Of a stretch of DNA of 7,681 bases, positions 6,772-7,681 are shown in pieces. Each line of letters opens with the position of its first letter. Position 1 is the first letter of the stretch. The DNA lies in NCBI GenBank assembly GCA_017424125.1, contig JAFPBM010000133.1, forward strand, positions 1-7,681, in the 5' to 3' direction. The notes under the pieces are model-generated. The model saw only the letters and a list, made by a program, of their open reading frames with translations. It had not been told where the DNA came from and made no database searches. A program made the position numbers and the translations under genes. The DNA is from Clostridia bacterium (lineage in GTDB: Bacteria; Bacillota; Clostridia; Oscillospirales; Acutalibacteraceae).

Positions 6772-6803
6772 AAAAATCACCTGTCGTTGACAGGTGATTT
6801 TTT
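6771..6803. terminator. Bidirectional intrinsic terminator ending the lysine operon
   Basis: TCACCTGTC (6777-6785) and GACAGGTGA (6789-6797) make a perfect 9-bp stem with a 3-nt loop. It is extended by six A before and seven T after, which pair to lengthen the stem and give T-runs on both strands. The stop codons of lysA and of the convergent flavin reductase gene sit within the two flanks. Confidence 0.94.
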
Positions 6804-7300
6804 TATTCCTTTACGTATGTTTTAACAATTTCACCGATAATCATAAAATGGCGGTCGTCTGCGGGGTAAAGTTCTTTGCAGTCACCCTCTGTAAATGCCT
6901 CAGGCGACAAGCGGTTGCAATAGCGTTTTTTGCAGACAAGCACAAGACGCGCCTCTTCGAAAAACACGCTGTTATCCGAAAAGACGGGCGTCAGTCCCGT
7001 GCGCTCGGTTTTGTTGACGTCACGGCCCGATTCTTTGCCGCAAACGGCGTGGATATCGCGGCGGTCACCGTAAAAGGAAAGCGTAAAATAATCTTCCGCT
7101 TTTAGAAAATCCATAGTATAGCGTTGCGGACGCACGGCGATTACTACCGAATCTTTTGACCACATCTCTCCGATAAATCCCCAACTCGCCGTCATCATAT
7201 TGTATTTTTCTTTATTTCCTGCGGTTATGAGCATCCACTCGTCTGCAATCATCTTGACGGCGTTGCCCTCAACCTCTTTAATATTTACCTCTTTCCACAT
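6803..7300 (-). CDS. Flavin reductase-like domain protein (FMN-binding split barrel)
   Basis: This complete 165-residue protein starts at ATG 7300, behind GGAGG (7308-7312) with 7-nt spacing. Family features are the NMMTASWG segment at 34-41, which contacts FMN in flavoredoxin-type proteins, VAVRPQRYTMDFL at 54-66, YFTLSFYG at 71-78, CGKESGRDVNK at 87-97, and a closing HFMIIGEIV at 151-159. The family consists of small cytoplasmic FMN-binding dimers that transfer electrons from NAD(P)H or iron-sulfur partners. Many in anaerobes are annotated as flavoredoxin or flavin reductase without a known partner, and the physiological reaction here is unknown. It is monocistronic, convergent with lysA and sharing its terminator. 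The AT-rich upstream region has no promoter I would defend. Confidence 0.87.
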   Translation of the reverse strand: MWKEVNIKEVEGNAVKMIADEWMLITAGNKEKYNMMTASWGFIGEMWSKDSVVIAVRPQRYTMDFLKAEDYFTLSFYGDRRDIHAVCGKESGRDVNKTERTGLTPVFSDNSVFFEEARLVLVCKKRYCNRLSPEAFTEGDCKELYPADDRHFMIIGEIVKTYVKE

Positions 7301-7348
7301 AAAAAAGCCTCCGTTTTATAATAATTTTTTTATAATGCAAAAAAGTGC

Positions 7349-7377
7349 TTGATTTTTGTTTTATCTATATGTATAAT
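7349..7377 (+). promoter_or_regulatory. Promoter of the tRNA-Ser gene
   Basis: TTGATT (7349-7354) and a perfect TATAAT (7372-7377) are 17 bp apart. The expected start near 7384 leaves about nine bases before the mature tRNA 5' end, as is usual for single tRNA genes. Confidence 0.85.
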
Positions 7378-7392
7378 GGTATAGCAATATTC

Positions 7393-7484
7393 GGAGAGAT
7401 GGCTGAGCTGGTCTAAGGCGCACGACTGGAAATCGTGTAAGTGCTAATACCACTTCAGGGGTTCGAATCCCCTTCTCTCCGCCA
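7393..7484 (+). tRNA. tRNA-Ser (anticodon GGA)
   Basis: This is a complete 92-nt class II tRNA. The acceptor stem pairs GGAGAGA (7393-7399) with TCTCTCC (7474-7480), followed by discriminator G and encoded CCA. The anticodon stem pairs CACGA (7421-7425) with TCGTG (7433-7437) around loop CTGGAAA, with anticodon GGA at 7428-7430 (reads UCC/UCU). The long variable arm has AAGTG and CACTT arms (about 7439-7455), diagnostic of serine or leucine tRNAs. The T arm pairs AGGGG (7457-7461) with CCCCT (7469-7473) around TTCGAAT. Confidence 0.97.
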
Positions 7485-7489
7485 AAAAA
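7466..7489 (+). repeat. Direct repeat copy 1: 3' end of tRNA-Ser
   Basis: Twenty-four bases, AATCCCCTTCTCTCCGCC followed by six A, covering the T-arm 3' strand, acceptor 3' strand and CCA of the tRNA. They recur exactly at 7658-7681, 192 bp downstream. Duplicated tRNA 3' ends are the typical footprint of tRNA-targeted integration or of tRNA-derived repeats. Confidence 0.9.
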
Positions 7490-7526
7490 GATGAATCCGT
7501 CCGCAAGGATGGGTTCTTCTTTTTTT
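7490..7526 (+). terminator. Intrinsic terminator of the tRNA-Ser gene
   Basis: GATGAATCCGTCC (7490-7502) pairs with GGATGGGTTCTTC (7507-7519) across a GCAA tetraloop, with one mismatch and two G-T wobbles, followed by seven T (7520-7526). Confidence 0.85.
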
Positions 7527-7580
7527 ATGCTAATATGGTGGGATTCGAACAAGGAGGGAGAAAGCCTTTAGCTTTCGGAA

Positions 7581-7605
7581 GAAAACAGTTCAGAGAACTG
7601 TTTTC
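7581..7605. repeat. Perfect 11-bp hairpin inside the repeat unit
   Basis: GAAAACAGTTC (7581-7591) and GAACTGTTTTC (7595-7605) are perfect reverse complements around a 3-nt AGA loop. A four-T run on the plus strand closes the stem but no T-tract follows, so it is a poor terminator. It sits near the middle of the unit between the inverted T-arm match and the tRNA 3'-end copy. Confidence 0.85.
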
Positions 7606-7657
7606 GCCGACGTGGGCAACGAGCGCATGCGAGGCGATAGGCGCGTTGCGCCGGAAA

Positions 7658-7681
7658 AATCCCCTTCTCTCCGCCAAAAAA
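7658..7681 (+). repeat. Direct repeat copy 2: duplicated tRNA-Ser 3' end
   Basis: An exact 24-base copy of 7466-7489, cut by the window edge, so the true repeat may be longer. The base before it differs from copy 1 (A rather than G), so the left boundary is sharp. It has no tRNA 5' half upstream and therefore is not a second tRNA gene. Confidence 0.9.

Larger units (their letters stand above)
7540..7681 (+). repeat. tRNA-Ser-associated structured repeat unit, running to the window edge
   Basis: This stretch begins with GGGATTCGAAC (7540-7550), an exact inverted match to the tRNA T-arm segment GTTCGAATCCC at 7461-7471. It ends with the 24-bp direct copy of the tRNA 3' end. Between them are three hairpins: GAAAGC/GCTTTC (7560-7565 with 7571-7576), an 11-bp perfect stem (7581-7591 with 7595-7605), and GGCGC/GCGCC (7640-7644 with 7648-7652), plus the palindrome CGCATGCG (7624-7631). 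GGAGGGA (7553-7559) can pair with the copied TCTCTCC (7666-7672), so the unit could fold closed like a tRNA acceptor stem. No tRNA body, no convincing gene and no integrase is present. It may be a tRNA-linked repeat family, a mobile-element remnant, or one unit of an array continuing to the right. Confidence 0.6.

Noticed and set aside
6304..6780. A 158-codon minus-strand frame inside lysA
   Set aside because: It is antisense to strongly conserved LysA motifs, lacks a recognisable domain, and its length reflects the codon bias of the real gene.
7313..7340. A promoter for the flavin reductase gene in the AT-rich upstream region
   Set aside because: Several TATAAA-like strings occur, but none has an acceptable -35 box at 16-18 bp spacing, and some would place the start at the ribosome site itself.
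7361..7552. A 63-codon minus-strand frame across the tRNA-Ser gene
   Set aside because: It is the antisense translation of the tRNA (the familiar GIRTPE...RPAQP type of false protein), with no ribosome site of its own; the tRNA fold is complete and explains the sequence.
7658..7681. A second tRNA gene ending at the window edge
   Set aside because: Only the 3' T-arm strand, acceptor strand and CCA are present. No anticodon arm, variable arm or D arm can be found upstream.
7553..7681. CRISPR array or intact integron at the right end
   Set aside because: Only two copies of one repeat are seen and the second coincides with a tRNA 3' end. There are no regularly spaced repeats, cas genes, integrase or cassette structure.

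Overview
The window looks like chromosomal DNA from a low-to-moderate GC Gram-positive anaerobe of the class Clostridia (Bacillota), probably of the Oscillospirales/Ruminococcaceae kind. The signs are strong GGAGG-type ribosome binding sites, a classical lysine (L-box) riboswitch ending in an intrinsic terminator, the meso-diaminopimelate dehydrogenase route to lysine, a tRNA with encoded CCA, and several perfect hairpin-plus-T-run terminators. The taxonomic placement is inference from gene content and style; no database was searched.

Left part (1-1301, minus strand): a large secreted and membrane-anchored PIG-L type deacetylase that runs off the left edge. It is divergent from a small 91-residue protein of unknown function (1418-1693, plus strand). 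The 116-bp gap between them holds a good plus-strand promoter whose -35 box lies inside nested inverted repeats. A bidirectional terminator (1697-1725) separates the small gene from a convergent M14-family zinc carboxypeptidase (minus strand, start best placed at 2630). The peptidase is divergent from a Nudix ADP-ribose pyrophosphatase-like gene (2692-3237).

Centre (3256-6803): a complete lysine biosynthesis unit. A near-consensus promoter drives a leader carrying a lysine riboswitch and an attenuator terminator, followed by dapA, ddh and lysA in close order, closed by a strong terminator. DapA makes the first dedicated intermediate, Ddh converts tetrahydrodipicolinate to meso-diaminopimelate in one step, and LysA decarboxylates that to L-lysine. 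The dapB step between DapA and Ddh is not in the window. Lysine binding to the leader should switch the whole unit off by transcription termination.

Right part (6803-7681): a flavin reductase-family gene on the minus strand convergent with lysA, then a tRNA-Ser(GGA) gene with its own promoter and terminator. Beyond the tRNA lies the most unusual piece of the window: about 140 bp that starts with an inverted match to the tRNA T-arm, carries a perfect 11-bp hairpin, and ends at the window edge with a 24-bp exact direct copy of the tRNA-Ser 3' end. It looks like a tRNA-associated repeat unit or an attachment-site remnant.
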